A stretch of DNA of 64,000 nucleotides from Atopsyche davidsoni (GCA_022113835.1 JAILWY010000009.1:17398001-17462000), one strand, 5' to 3'; positions 10,201 to 22,224 are shown, numbered from the stretch's first letter. Notes: generated by a model from the letters alone, not told the origin. Made by a program: numbers and translations.

Positions 10201-12740
10201 AATATGATAGTCGTAAATTATTGAAGAAAAATTATTGTTTCATTAATCCAATGTAAAATTGAATGCTTAAAAAAAATTTGTACCACTGAAGCAATTTATT
10301 ATATTACTAAGCCAAAACAGAAATGCACACTAACATCAATATTGAAAATATGTTTTATAAATATACACGAGAAATAAAATAAGCGAGAATAAATCGATTT
10401 TTAGATTTAAGTATCAACAATGTTTTACCAAATTTACCTTTGTTATTTGTGTATTCATATTAATTTATAACCTGATTATTCTGCCTGAAAAAATTCATGT
10501 TTGGTCTGTTAATCATTATTGATTTGATTGAGAAACTTGATTCAATTGGTATTGTTTCTATAATTTAAATATCAACTGTCGCATTTTATTGGAAATAACC
10601 AGAATTAGTTTGGAATTCATATAACAATAGATTTTAATTAATTTGATCTGACTGTTTTTTCACTTACAAAACATGTGATAAATATCTTCAAATACAGTTT
10701 AATATTTTTTAAAAATTACACCGTTATCTCCTAGTGTGAATATTTTTCATCAAAAATATACATTTTAAAAAGCTTAATGAAGATAATCACTTAAAAACTC
10801 TGCGTAAAGTATACTTTTTTGTATAAAAATATTATAAAATAGTTTGTAATACTCATTAACCATCAAAAGGACTTACAATATCGCTTGTTCTGATGAATAA
10901 TTTTATAGATTTGCTTAACAAAAAAATATATATTAAATCGTGCTTTGATTGTCAAAGCGGAAATAATTACTTGTTTTTCAAACAAATTTATAGTAGAAAA
11001 TTGAAAACACATGAAATTTTTTCACGAATATACCATAAAAAAGTCATTTGATAAATGAGTTTCCCCAAATTATACAATTCAGTATTACTTTGATTGGGAT
11101 ACGATTGTTGTTATGTCACTTATATTACAACAATCGTATCCCAGTCAATGTATCGGAATATTCGGGCACACAATAAGTTGGGAAGATATTGAAATTCAGG
11201 TTAAGAAAGTGAAAAGGTCATTGTGATGTTCTGAAGTCATTGGTCATAGAGAGCTCTCAGCCTTTTCAGTTGGATATTAAAGTTTTCGTCAAATCAGTTT
11301 CAAATTCATTAACGAGGATATTGATTAGCTTAGAATCATTCATATATAAATTTATACAAACGACATGGCTTCGTTTTTTACGTTATACATAATTGTGTTC
11401 GTTTCATTAAAAAAATTATTGAGCATTTATCTTAAATATTTTTTTGATGTACTGTACATATTTATGTACAATATGTTTGAGTTTTTTTTAAGGAGCCCGC
11501 ATAGAGACAGTTTCGATAAACCGTGTACCCTCAATGTTCACTTAATTGAGTATATCTTCGATATATAAATATACTTCAAAGTATTTGGGTAAGTGCTTTT
11601 AATATATTATTTCGTCGTATTTTCGGTATTAGTCAAATTTTTGTTTGGTCTATTTTTGCCGTGACTCTCAGAATTCTTAAAATATGACTTAATTTGAAAT
11701 TATCTACCAATGCTTTATTTTTGCCACTAGACTACAACTAAAAGTTTAAAAAACTTACACATAATCACGTGTAAAGTTATTGAAAATAATTTTTATCGTT
11801 AAAAAGAAAGGGCGAGTTTTTATGTAGGTGCTTGAGATTGAGTTTCAGTTTTCACGTTTTTACGAGGGGTGGAGTATATTTTATATAAAAGATATATTGT
11901 ATCAAAAAGTTATCAACGTAGTCACAATGGATGACTTTATATCCTAGGTAGAGGGCGGCCATTTTGGGTAACCCTTCGCAAAAAGGTTTGAGTTTCGATC
12001 AACTTATATCGATTGACTAGATATACAAAACGGCTCGTGATTGGCAGTTCGGTTGAGTTTTATTACATCGCAACAATTCCTCAGTTCTTTTTTGACTGGA
12101 AGGGTTGAAAGGCTTAATAAGTGCTTTTACTGATTTAAATTTATCATTTTTTCGTGTAATTTTGAAAGGGGTAACTTTGAAAATGAAACGAATCCTTGGA
12201 ATAATAAAAATTAGCATTTCGTAAAGTATTTTAACTGTGAAATTCTAATTGTATAAACGTAGTAACAATAATTTCTACTTGATGAAATACAAATTCGAAG
12301 CCGCTTTTACATTCCATTACTAAACTTTAGTTTTATTAAAATAAAAATCGATTCTTGTTCAACCTTCACTTATATAAAAGATTTGCTTCTTCATCTTAAA
12401 TTTCAATCAGAGGTTTTCCAGAATACCAAATTAAGTTGCTTTCCCTGATATATATTTTTTACTATCTTAAATTCTTAAATTTTTCTAAGTACAAATGTAT
12501 TTGTATATTTTTGCAGCTATTGCTATTGAAAATAATGTTTTCTTGTAATTTGTTGAAAGTTTTGTCTTTGCACTAGAGAAAGATTCAGGGATTTTAAAAA
12601 ATTTTCACAAATAATCTGGTCTCAGTATTAAAACCAAAATATCTGATATTTCTTATATATGTTATTTTTATGGTCGACGATGATTACAAAGTTTCGATTA
12701 TATAATTTATAGGCTTATACCTGTTGATTCATTTATAGGA
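10200..12740. other. AT-rich stretch holding one strong hairpin
   Basis: Mostly AT-rich. A perfect-stem hairpin is at 11,091-11,147. A mildly GC-richer part is at 11,810-12,120. No gene recognised. Confidence 0.45.
11091..11147. repeat. 21-bp stem hairpin, 15-nt loop (pre-miRNA-like)
   Basis: TGATTGGGATACGATTGTTG at 11,091-11,110 pairs with the reverse complement at 11,127-11,147 with a single T/G difference. Stem length and loop size fit a microRNA precursor. Neither arm matches a microRNA I know. It could equally be a tiny inverted-repeat element. Confidence 0.7.
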
Positions 12741-12960
12741 ATTTGCAGAGAAACATGCAGTGGGCGTAGTGCGGATTGTTTATTTAATGTATTGACAGAT
12801 TTCGTGTCCGACCGGTGCAAAATGCCACGGGAAATTCATTCCACCGGAGAATCACTTTATCACCGGAAGTTCGTGTGTCTGTGATTCGGATATGCAAGTG
12901 CTGTCGACGCATGCCTGTAGGGGTATTACTGAATTGAGTTTCGCCAATTGAGCTGTGCAA
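12740..12960. other. GC-rich non-coding island
   Basis: Complex block (GTCCGACCGGTGCAAAATGC near 12,807; CACCGGAAG near 12,861). Not coding in any frame. Candidate regulatory element. Confidence 0.35.
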
Positions 12961-14130
12961 ATCGATGTTTTATTTGTTCATGTTATAACTTCAATTAAAA
13001 AACAAAATAAACGTTGAAAAAATATAAATTAAATCTTAGAGTGGTGTCATTTAAACATATTGAGCTTAAATGTGCATTGATAAAAAAAACATCAGGTGTC
13101 CCAAAATAAACCATAATATTTAATGAAATTGTAAATAAATAATAATTTTAGGTACAGTTTTGTTTCATTCACTTATTCAAACAACCTATGAGGTATTCCA
13201 CGTTAATAAATAAAATCAACTACATCAACTTCTAAAGTGAACATAACATAGTTAAATAGTTAATTGCAAATAAAATCATACTTTTCAATCATTATCAAAA
13301 ATCATACTTTTTAACAAATTAGTTTTAATTAAAACACAAATTTTCAATGAACCTAAATTTTAATTAGTAAAATCCAACTTATTACTTCCAGTTTTTGTTA
13401 AAACTTATCAAAGGTAACATTGAGTTTTAAATACAGAAAATAATGCTGTTATTTTGAACATATATATGATATTATATGAAGTATGAAAATCATGATTTTA
13501 CTTCAAGACATTGAGTGTTGAAAAATGTTAATTTTAATTTACTATTTGAATTAAATTATATAAATATATATATAATTTTTTTTTTAATTCAAAGATTCTT
13601 TCATTGCCTTAAAGATATGAAAATATAAATATTTTAAACATATAATGATAAGGAAACGTAATTAAAAACAAACAAAAAAGAGACGTGCGTTTATTCTCAG
13701 GTACACTGGTACTTTTTTTATAACTAAATTACTATAAATTATTTAAATTGAAGGGTAAGTAAAAAAAATATATTATTTGAAGTAAATTTTAGAAATGCTA
13801 ATAAAGAAATTCTTCAAGAAATTCTATACTACCCTAATTGAAAATAATTATTATTTCAGCATAAATTAAATGTTCCTTTACTAAAAAACTAAGCTTTAAA
13901 ATGATAACACTTATGAAAAATGGCTCACTCATTCAATATTACTTATCTATTTAAAAAAAACGTTTTTTAAAGTCTATTTAAAAATTGAAAACCTCTATTA
14001 ACCCGTCTGCACCAACAAAGAAAAAAAAACCACCATATCACTCAAAAACAAACTCAGCCAGACGAATGTTTTTCTATTTTTTTTTTCTAATTAAAAAAAA
14101 GCGTTTCGTGTTTTATTATTGAAGTTTAAA
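12960..14130. other. AT-rich stretch, no feature seen
   Basis: AT-rich with A and T runs; nothing recognised. Confidence 0.5.
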
Positions 14131-14290
14131 AATAAAAACCGATTGACAGCTGCGCAGACTGATGAGCGAGACTCTCGACCAATCAGTCAATCATTGGAGA
14201 CCCAAATACAACGCCAATCTATTTTTTTGATCATTCTGAAAATATAACATTGCGTGGGTTCACATCTTCCCATTGATGCGGTTATTTTAA
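14130..14290. other. Small GC-richer island
   Basis: Contains GACAGCTGCGCAGAC and a CCAATCA/TCATTGG pair near 14,178-14,197. No open frame of note. Weak candidate regulatory element. Confidence 0.3.
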
Positions 14291-15590
14291 TGAAAATCTT
14301 CAAACTTGTGAATAGTGTTTGAAGATCTTGAAAAATTTACAGATGTTTGAAAATATGATTCGTGAACCAATAGACAATATAACATATTTTACTTATGCCT
14401 ATCTATACCCTATACACGTTTTTAATGTATAAAATATACTTAAAGACAATCGATTTACACATTATTGAAGACACATGTGAGATTTGGAAATGTTTAATTA
14501 ATCCGTCTATTTTATACGTATATGTATTATATTGGTTTTATTCTTCGGTTCACATTCTTAACTCCAAGTTAAATCTTCCAAGGTTTTGCACAAACAATAT
14601 TCACTGTCTAAGTGAAATGCAATATACAGCGGCTTTCAATAATTGTTTGGCATTGATTGATTAAAAACTTATATTAGGTATACAAATATTCCGTGATTTG
14701 TCGTAGTCGAATTCTTACTACATATATCAAAGGATAATATTGATTTCTGGATTTCATTGATGCATATTGCTTGTATTGAATTATTGTGGTTGTTGAAAGT
14801 TTCAGCTCCGGTGTTGAAGAACAAAGTGTAATAGTACAAATGTACGTGGTTTTGTTGCGGTAGATTAGATAGTCTCAAACAAGTTCCTGGAAATAAGCAC
14901 GTTTACGAAAATCAAAAGTTGTTCGAGATATACACAGATTCCAAGTTATTCAACTTGAGAGCTGGCTTCAATATCAGATCATCACTACCTCAATCAAACC
15001 ACACAAGACATCAAAGCTGTTTGTTAATATTACCTATACTGCTGATCTCATCGAAACTCTCAAACAACTACAGGGAGACCCGAAACTAACAAAATATAGA
15101 TGTAATTTGGAAACTTGAGGAAAGTTTGAATAGACAAGCCGAAAACGTTTCTTGAATGTAATTTCTTGAAAAAAAATACATTCGGCACTATCTGAAATTT
15201 CGTTGTTAAATGTAATTTGTAAAAAGTAATCTTAAGTAAACCTTATCCTTTATTTTAAGGAGTTAAGAAAAATTGATTGACAATAGTTTTTCATTTGATT
15301 ATTTATATAATTTGTGAAAACAATTTTTATTTAAAAACCTTGGACAGAGATGTATATATGTAATTTGTTTATTTTTTCTTATGTGTTATTAATTGATTAT
15401 TGGTTTTTTTATTTTTCCAAAAATTATATGTTTTGATTATATAAATTCACCTTTTAACTAAAAAAATAATCAAAACCGGACACAGTATTTTTACGCAGAA
15501 AAAAGCTATAATTTTTACTGAATTTCATGAGAGTATTCCTTAACCATAAAAAAAGTATCGAAAGGTTCGAATCGAAATAAAAATAAAAAA
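14290..15590. other. AT-rich stretch; possible old repeat at 14,880-15,180
   Basis: The part at 14,880-15,180 is less AT-rich and holds CTGATCTCATCGAAACTC (15,041-15,058), a wording that recalls Penelope-like element ends. That link is weak. The 89-codon frame at 14,395-14,664 looks like noise. Confidence 0.35.
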
Positions 15591-15930
15591 TGCTTGTTTC
15601 TTCCCGGGGCTCGGGAAAGAATCGCTATTCTGTCCATTATTTTGAATATTCCATTTCTCTATTCTCTAAGGACCACTTTATAGCAAAAAAGAAAATTGCT
15701 AAGCCTCAAACAACCCCCCAGCCAATGCATTATTAATACCTACCCTCGGCGTTAGGGGTGCCACTTTGTGAGGTTTTGATTGGGAAGGGTAGCCGGAGCT
15801 TAGCGACGTAAAAAAACTTTTATTGCACGCTTCGCGAATATTTTTAAATATTTTCGACAGGATGTAAGCGCATGCCCGACAAAGCTGGCTTTAAGGTTTT
15901 CCTGTTAAAGAACACGATTATTTGGTCAGG
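15590..15930. other. GC-rich non-coding island
   Basis: Begins with TTCCCGGGGCTCGGGAA. The block at 15,740-15,870 is complex and ends with AACTTTTATTGCACG, containing a posterior-Hox-like TTTATTG. Candidate regulatory element. Confidence 0.35.
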
Positions 15931-16990
15931 AATTGCGTTGATTTAAAAAAAAATCATATATTTTTTAACTACAAGATCGTTAGCACAGCACGACATTTGA
16001 ATTTACGTTTGAGTGCTGCAAATACGTAAACAAAATAATTTTTTAAAACGTTCAATGTAATAATTTATTAAAAATTTTAAATACTTCATAATATGATCGA
16101 ATACTGCTTGGGTCACCCCTGGGTGAATAAGGCTGATTAAAACCTGCCACATTTATTTTTATGACATACAATTAAGATTTATTTAATGTGTAGCAATCCG
16201 CAAAAATACAACTCATAGTTTTCCAAATAAACTGCAGAAAAAATATCTAAATTGCTAGCTATTACATAATTTTATTGCAGTGACAAGACATTCCTCGTGG
16301 ATAAATCAAAACAGTATTTTTTACGGTTATTTAACTCAGTTTTTTAAGATTACATTTATAAATCAATAGTAATCCGATTGATTTATTATTAAAACTCGCG
16401 TCTTAACACTGAATACATTTAACATATTAACTGTACGTTGTAATTTGTAGCTCTAGCTTATAGTTCATGGTATACAAGGGTTATACAAATTGATTTCTTA
16501 GAATCAATAATTGATTTCATTGAACGTTTATTTGTTAAGGACAATAAAATCATTATTTTCATTGAATCTGCTTAGGGTAAGGATCAATTTAAAGTTAACT
16601 TGAAGTTGACCTTATTTATTAAACGGCAATACTTCTGAGTATTTATATCTGTATTCAATTTATTCGTGATTTAATAAATTTAAAAAAAAATTGTGCCTAG
16701 GTATTCTTCGTCTTGGCTTGGGAGTTGTTCTTTGATGGTTCTAAGACCATCTTGAAGGATTTCAATGTTTATTTTGAACTTGTAACGTATCAAATCAAAC
16801 ACGTATTTTCTGTCCTGTGCTTATTATACGACTGACTTAGTGTGAGCATGCAACATAGATTCCGTCATTATAAAACGCATAAACAAGAACACTAGGAATT
16901 TTTTTTTTATTGGGTTTGGTACCTTGCTTGTTATGTATAAGGTTTGTCATCACAATTTGGGGAAACTTTCCAAACTAATCCATCGAAATT
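15930..16990. other. AT-rich stretch, no feature seen
   Basis: AT-rich. A small inverted repeat TCACCC-CT-GGGTGA is near 16,112. Nothing else recognised. Confidence 0.45.
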
Positions 16991-16999
16991 GTGCTATAT

Positions 17000-17835
17000 A
17001 TGGGAGTGACTGAAGCTACACCCCCTGGTTTATCTTCTTTATGGTTCCGATGACACGCTTCAAGAAGTCATCCAGTGACTTCATCAACTGTGGGTGTCTC
17101 GCCACTGACTTCAAGTCATCTAGGCACAGGCCCTCCTGTCGGCATTAGCTCTCCAGTTGGTGTCTCTGAAGACCAAAGATGGGGCATGAACCCACAAGGT
17201 GGATCACTGTTTGTGGAGTAATATCATCACAAGGGTATGGGTCAAGTGGAACTTGCAAAAAGACCAACGTGAGCTCTCACCCAGCCTATCTCGATGTTAA
17301 CATCACTTGCTTGTATTTCTTTTAGCTTTTTCTGGATGTTACTATTAGAGAGTAGGTTGACTGTCTACCCCCGAGCGACAATCAGTGAGTATTTTTACTG
17401 ACTGCCACCTGCCAGATGGTTTTAGTAATATCCAGCGAAGAGCCTTATTAATGGCAACGAGCTCACTTTGAAATACGGAGCAGTAGTCGGCAAGTTTCAT
17501 TGTTCTAGCAGGAAGTTCTTGGCTGTTTTCGTATAGAACACAAGCCGCTCCAACCTTTCCCTCGAGTAAGCTACCGTCCGTGTATATTGTGAGTTCATTG
17601 TGTTTTGGCGTAGGGATATTTTAGTAAAAATATCGGGGGTCACTTTGATGTCTCTAATTCGGATGAGGCAATGAAAAGATGTCAATTACTCCTTGATATT
17701 TCCTGTCACTAGGAAGAAAATCTGTGATGCCTCGTTTCTTGACATTGTATATTGCTTGCCTCTATTGTATCACTAGGTCCAGTGGAATGAGTCCAGTTCT
17801 GTATGCTCTGCATACTCTGAGTGAAAATTGTCTCT
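17000..17835 (-). pseudogene. LINE ORF2 fragment with RNase H domain
   Basis: On the minus strand, pieces of the 3' half of a non-LTR retrotransposon ORF2 appear. A leader near 17,830-17,750 reads GLIPLDLVIQ and AIYNVKKRG, typical of the linker after the reverse transcriptase. The RNase H domain follows: IYTDGSLLEGKVGAACVLYE (about 17,590-17,530) with the first catalytic Asp, QSELVAINKAL (about 17,470-17,440) with the Glu, LTDCRSG (about 17,380) with the next Asp, and WVRAHVGLFAS (about 17,275). Stops and at least two frame changes break the frame, so it is dead. Presence of RNase H places it in an RNase H-bearing clade (I/R1/LOA-like rather than RTE); the exact clade is uncertain. The reverse transcriptase itself is absent. 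Confidence 0.85.
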
Positions 17836-17989
17836 GAAAGGATTACAACGGATGATAAATGATGAAAAATGAAAAAAACCTACAAACTTACATTGTTTTT
17901 AAATTTAAAATAAATAACGCATTCAAAGGTCTTAGCGTCAAATTTTCCTACAAAGAACGCCATTAAAAACAAGTTATATTACACAACTT

Positions 17990-18270
17990 GTGCAATAAAA
18001 AAAGCACTCGTGGCCATAATGAGAGGTGATCAAGTAATTTGCACCTTGACTCAAGTCCAGAGCAGAATTAATGATGTTTTCAGATAGCCCGGTCGTGTTT
18101 CCCGTCCGCGTAACAGTGCAGACCACGCCAACGTGCAATCAGGGCCGCGCCCATCGCTCATCGTTAGACCAGGCCACTTGCACCTGAAGGCGTACCTGCC
18201 ACAATATCACGAATTTTTAACGAGTTCATTTGCAAATTCGCAGCTGAAGGGTGATTTATTAAACAGGTTA
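17990..18270. other. GC-rich non-coding island between two dead transposons
   Basis: Complex GC-rich block, including GGGCCGCGCCCATCG near 18,142. No recognisable protein. It might be host DNA or an undetected part of the neighbouring elements. Confidence 0.3.
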
Positions 18271-18327
18271 CAGTAATTTGGCTCCATTAATTTTTTTCGC
18301 CAAAGAATTGCTATGGTCTATATTGTA

Positions 18328-18828
18328 AAGGGTGTCCAAAAAGAGTATCGGGTGAATGTGAATAGTGACCGTTCAGAGTTGCAGGAGCTTCAAGGTTTCA
18401 ACTCAAGAACGTGGTTCCAAGCATCCGATCAATCAATTGAAGCTGTTAACGAGCCATTCCCTAATAAGGTCATTTCACGTAGAGGTAATATCAACTGGGC
18501 TCCCAGAAGCCCCGACTTTGGCCCTCTTGACTATTTTGTATGGGGATACCTTAAAAGTAGGGTTAATGAGAATTATCTGAAGAACCTAATGGAATTGAAA
18601 TAAAACATCAGGTCAGAAATGACAGTAATATCGAGGGATATGTGTCAGCGTGTTATCAGCAATCTTCGTTCCAGATTAGATGAGTGTCAGCAGCGTAACG
18701 GTCACCATTTGGATAATATTATCTTTTCGAAATATTCATATAATCAATAATAAAAAAATACTTGATTACGAGTAGTTTTTGTTTAACTGAACTAACAAAT
18801 ACCCGATACTCTCTTTGGACAACCATTT
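18328..18828 (+). mobile_element. Tc1/mariner-superfamily element, internally deleted
   Basis: Terminal inverted repeats are present: GTCCAAAAAGAGTATCGGGT ends at about 18,353, and its near reverse complement is ACCCGATACTCTCTTTGGAC (18,801-18,820). TA dinucleotides at 18,326-18,327 and 18,829-18,830 are plausible target duplications. The full-length element is expected near 1.3 kb; about 500 bp remain, chiefly the C-terminal transposase coding part. Confidence 0.85.
18430..18749 (+). pseudogene. Transposase C-terminus (Tc1/mariner, DDE_3-like)
   Basis: The frame reads FPNKVISRRGNINWAPRSPD, then FGPLDYFVWGYLKSRV, the well-conserved block around the last catalytic acid in a widespread insect Tc1/mariner group. 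A TAA at 18,601-18,603 interrupts the same frame after MELK. The homology then continues in frame as IRSEMTVISRDMCQRV and LDECQQRNGHHLDNIIF to about 18,728. So a single stop, not a shift, breaks this part. It is a clearly different group from the mariner at 8.86 kb. The N-terminal DNA-binding domain and the first catalytic residues are deleted. Confidence 0.88.
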
Positions 18829-19078
18829 TAATACCTTCCCGCTCTCCCCATTATGTTGCTTGTGCATGACTGCCATTCTGCACGCTGAACTTGTGTAAAG
18901 GATCTGTAATGGAGATGTGGACATGGAATGACTGTGGAGGGATGTGCTCTGGAAGTACCTTGTCGAGATGTGGGGCTTCTGCTATTGTTTCTGTAGCTTG
19001 CTGCAAAAGAAGTATCAGATCTTAACGCCAGAGCATTATAAAGAAAGGATTTATAAAAATGCTTTTGGGAAGCAGCAA

Positions 19079-19240
19079 TATAAAACTGCGGTGTAGAAGG
19101 CCCCGGGGATCCACTATACTATTTTCCCCTTAGAAAACCATGAACACTAGCTCAGCATGAGTATATGCTCAGTGAAACGGTCGCCAATTTCCTCTGAGTA
19201 GAGGCACTTGATGAAGAAGATTATTTTTTAGGTGATATGT
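19079..19240 (+). pseudogene. LINE ORF2 C-terminal fragment
   Basis: Plus-strand reading gives QHEYMLSETVANF then, past a stop, VEALDEED. This matches the minus-strand readings at 43.4 kb (QHAYMLSEMVANLFRGEALV) and 22.2 kb (GQDKYMFEEMVTNL). The nucleotide similarity to 43,376-43,515 runs for about 130 bp. A -D/E-x-Y-x(5)-VANL tail is typical of the extreme C-terminus of several insect LINE ORF2 proteins. 5' truncated and broken. Confidence 0.7.
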
Positions 19241-19269
19241 TGCGCTGTGATTTGACGTATTGTTCAAAT

Positions 19270-19620
19270 TTATGTGATTAAGCACATTTTTTCATACATT
19301 GAAAACAATTAAAGAAAACTCTCAGAAAATATCATCGTGACTTGTGAGGGACTTGCGAGCATATTAGTTCATATGTAGAATATGATTATTAAAAATTCTC
19401 ACTAAATTGCAGTGGCTCGTTAGCATAGTTGGATAAATGCACCGGCCATGAAAGCTTGGGGATGTGGGTTCGTATCCCTCACAAGTCACGATGATATTTT
19501 CTGAGAGTTTTCTTTAATTGTTTTCAATGTATGAAAAAATGTGCTTAATCACATAAACATACTAATACCTGCATGGGTAAATAAAAACGCATTCTGATTG
19601 ACATTAATCTAAATTAATAT
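19270..19620 (+). mobile_element. tRNA-derived SINE with perfect 81-bp inverted repeat, 12-bp target duplication
   Basis: The tRNA-like head starts at 19,411 with a pol III A box, TAGCATAGTTGG (19,421-19,432). The B box is GGGTTCGTATCCC at 19,466-19,478. The body follows, and the tail runs to 19,620. Upstream of the head, 19,271-19,351 is an exact 81-base reverse complement of body positions 19,475-19,555. A further diverged reverse body piece sits between them (19,356-19,400). The whole unit is flanked by TATTGTTCAAAT at 19,258-19,269 and 19,621-19,632, so it was inserted as one piece. The head contains CAT in the anticodon region, perhaps from a Met tRNA, which is uncertain. Confidence 0.85.
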
Positions 19621-20085
19621 TATTGTTCAAATCATAAATTTGTATCCCTGAGGATTTTTCCAGTCTCAGTCTATGTGGACCTAGACTATTAAATTTACTA
19701 AATATTTATATTATATAAGGTTATTTAATCGTGATGATCCATGGGAGTTTTAATTTTGCTTCGCGTTTTAAAGGTTTTTTGAAACCACTGGAAAACGGGC
19801 AATCTTCCAAAGCTTTGTTTAAACTTATAATAAATCCGGTAGACTTATTCTAAAAAACATGCACAGTTTTATAGAACAATAAATATTCTTTATTTACTTT
19901 GTATGTTTATTAAATAAATAAATAAATATCACAATCTCAGATTATATCAATATAACCGACAGTCTAAGACTAAATACTGCCTTCTTGCTGACACCAAGAG
20001 TTTGTTTACTGAAAAATGAATTCTGAATTGAATGACTGAATTCAATAATTATAATATGTATTTTAAATATTATTTATTATTTTCG

Positions 20086-20185
20086 GTTAACTCCTGTAAG
20101 GCGTGACTTTGCTTGGAAATCGTGTCGAGCGACATTTTCTAAAAAAACCGAAAATGTCTTTTAATTTATTTTATCAAGCGACCCA

Positions 20186-20216
<31 letters not shown>

Positions 20217-20409
20217 TATTTTTTATTTTTCTGATTATATATATAATGTTTTGCAGAGTTACAAATTACCAAAAAATAAAAGTATTAGACAGTTAATCAT
20301 AATAAGATAATATTATATTTGAGTTAACTCTTGTTAGGCGTGGAATGATCCTGATATAATAAATATGTGGCTTATGTTGGGATTATTCCGTAAATAACAG
20401 TCGAGCGAC
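20086..20409. repeat. Spaced direct repeat of two motifs
   Basis: GTTAACTCCTGTAAGGCGTG (20,086-20,105) recurs with two changes at 20,323-20,342. Downstream of each copy, GTCGAGCGAC occurs exactly (20,124-20,133 and 20,400-20,409). Order is kept but spacing differs, suggesting an old duplication of about 235-275 bp. Confidence 0.7.
20187..20213. repeat. (AT)n microsatellite
   Basis: 27 bp of uninterrupted AT dinucleotides inside the first half of the spaced direct repeat. Confidence 0.95.
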
Positions 20410-21459
20410 ACACTCTGAATAACCTATGAGGTCTTTGTTAGTAAATTGTGATTGATGTTAAGTGATTTTTCATATCTGAAGCTCGGCGTGAAATATCATG
20501 AGGGTAGCTGTTTGTTATCGAATTATTCGGTAGACTTTTCGCATATGAGTAACCCCAGGTTGCCTTTTCACTTCCTGAACTATATATATTAATCTAAATT
20601 TTATGGAACACTGAAATTAGTATTTACGATTTAAATGTAACACACAAAAAATATCCATCTTGTAATATTGTATATATTTTAATTTGTAGTCTTGAACCAC
20701 CCAAAGTTTCAGCAACTTAGAAGGGGTCAATTTTTAACGATCAAATTAATTGAATATTACGAAAATAAAACTTTATGCTTTGTTTTTAGCAGACAAGTTA
20801 CAGAATTATCCTTTTTAAATATTTACTATCAACTATTTAAATACTGATTCAACAAATGTTTGGGTCAAACTTCATATTTAAACAAAAAATGCGAATCGTC
20901 TTGAGATAATGATCAGTTTTTGTTAGTGAGTACTTTTAGAAGTCTGAAAAAGCAATTGAAATACAAAAATTGGCTTTTTATTTTTTGTTACATAATAATA
21001 GTTATTTTCATTCTTTGTAAATGTTTTATGATAATCTATATATATAAAACACAAACTCAAAAACTAGCGTGGATCTGGCTGCGCTAAGGTTTAAAACCAA
21101 CGAACCGATATGCCCCAAGCCGGTTTCATTTGAAAGCCAATCATACTGAGTTGGTTTTAGGCCACTTAAATCAAACAATTCATGATCAAATTCGGTTTAT
21201 TTAATTAAATAGATTTTCGACATTTCCCATACAAAATTTTCAACAACATATCAAATAAAAAAAGTATTTTATTTCTTTATTTATAAATGCTGACAATTTG
21301 AGTTGAAAAATGAAATCTAGTTATGCACAAGTACATATATTATTTGAGAAAAAAAACTTTTAAACCAATCTACCGTTTTAAATAGCACAGAAAGTTTGTT
21401 TGAACAAAATGAAAATTGCATCATGTTTTATAATCTAAAATAAGCATTTCTCGTATTCG

Positions 21460-21690
21460 TGGTGTAAAGTTATCCCCCTCAGCAGTGGCGTTGCAGCACT
21501 TGAAAATAGCGATTTACGACCAAACTCGGGGTTGCAGGACCAGCCTGGGGAAATCTGCAGTCGGAGAGGACCGGCGCTTCGGGGACCCGCGGAGTATTTG
21601 CGGAATTTTCAATGAAATGCAGCTTTCCTGAGGACCCATCTAAATGCACGGCTGCTTCTTAACTCCAGCTAAATATTGATGCAGTGTTGC
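21460..21690. other. GC-rich non-coding island
   Basis: Complex block with ACCAGCCTGGGGAAATCTGC and GACCGGCGCTTCGGGGAC. Candidate regulatory element; no coding signature. Confidence 0.35.
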
Positions 21691-22051
21691 CACTGTGGTA
21701 ATAAATACAAACCATTTTTAATTTAAATATAACAAAATTTGAGTTCCACTAGAGCGCACGTCTGTGTGTTGCATATTTAATAAATTTGAATTTTCTACGC
21801 ATTAAAATTTATTTTAATAATATAATATATAAATATATACTTGAAATGACGAGAAAAAAACGTGAAACTGGTGTGATTTGAGACCGCGCTCAACCACGTC
21901 CAATCGAGCAATAAATTAAACTTCAAAACAATACATAAATATAAGACCAATTTTTGTTGTTAAATAAAATAAATTGTGCCATAACTGCCAAATATATGAT
22001 ACAAAATATATTTTTTAAATTATGATAAAATATGTATTATTTGAAATTTTT

Positions 22052-22219
22052 GGCAGAGAGTACTTAGTGGAATTCCATTTTAATATTTTTGAATAAAACA
22101 CTTGAGTGATTGTATACAATACTCTGTTTGATAATGCCAACGTGAAAGGTTGGCGGAACCGGTCACAAATAAAAACGAACACTTGGAAAATCACTCAAGT
22201 ATTTTATTCAAAAATATTA
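22052..22219. mobile_element. Long-TIR MITE, copy B
   Basis: The left end GGCAGAGAGTACTTAGTGG leads to GGAATTCCATTTTAATATTT and CACTTGAGTGA. The right arm begins TTTGATAATGCCAACGTGAA and ends TTTATTCAAAAATATT. The left arm lacks its inner half, so the palindrome is partial. It directly adjoins a LINE fragment on its right. Confidence 0.85.
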
Positions 22220-22224
22220 TTATA

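Larger units (their letters stand above)
19640..21460. other. AT-rich stretch with small repeats
   Basis: Holds an AT microsatellite and a spaced direct repeat (separate entries). No gene recognised. Confidence 0.5.
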
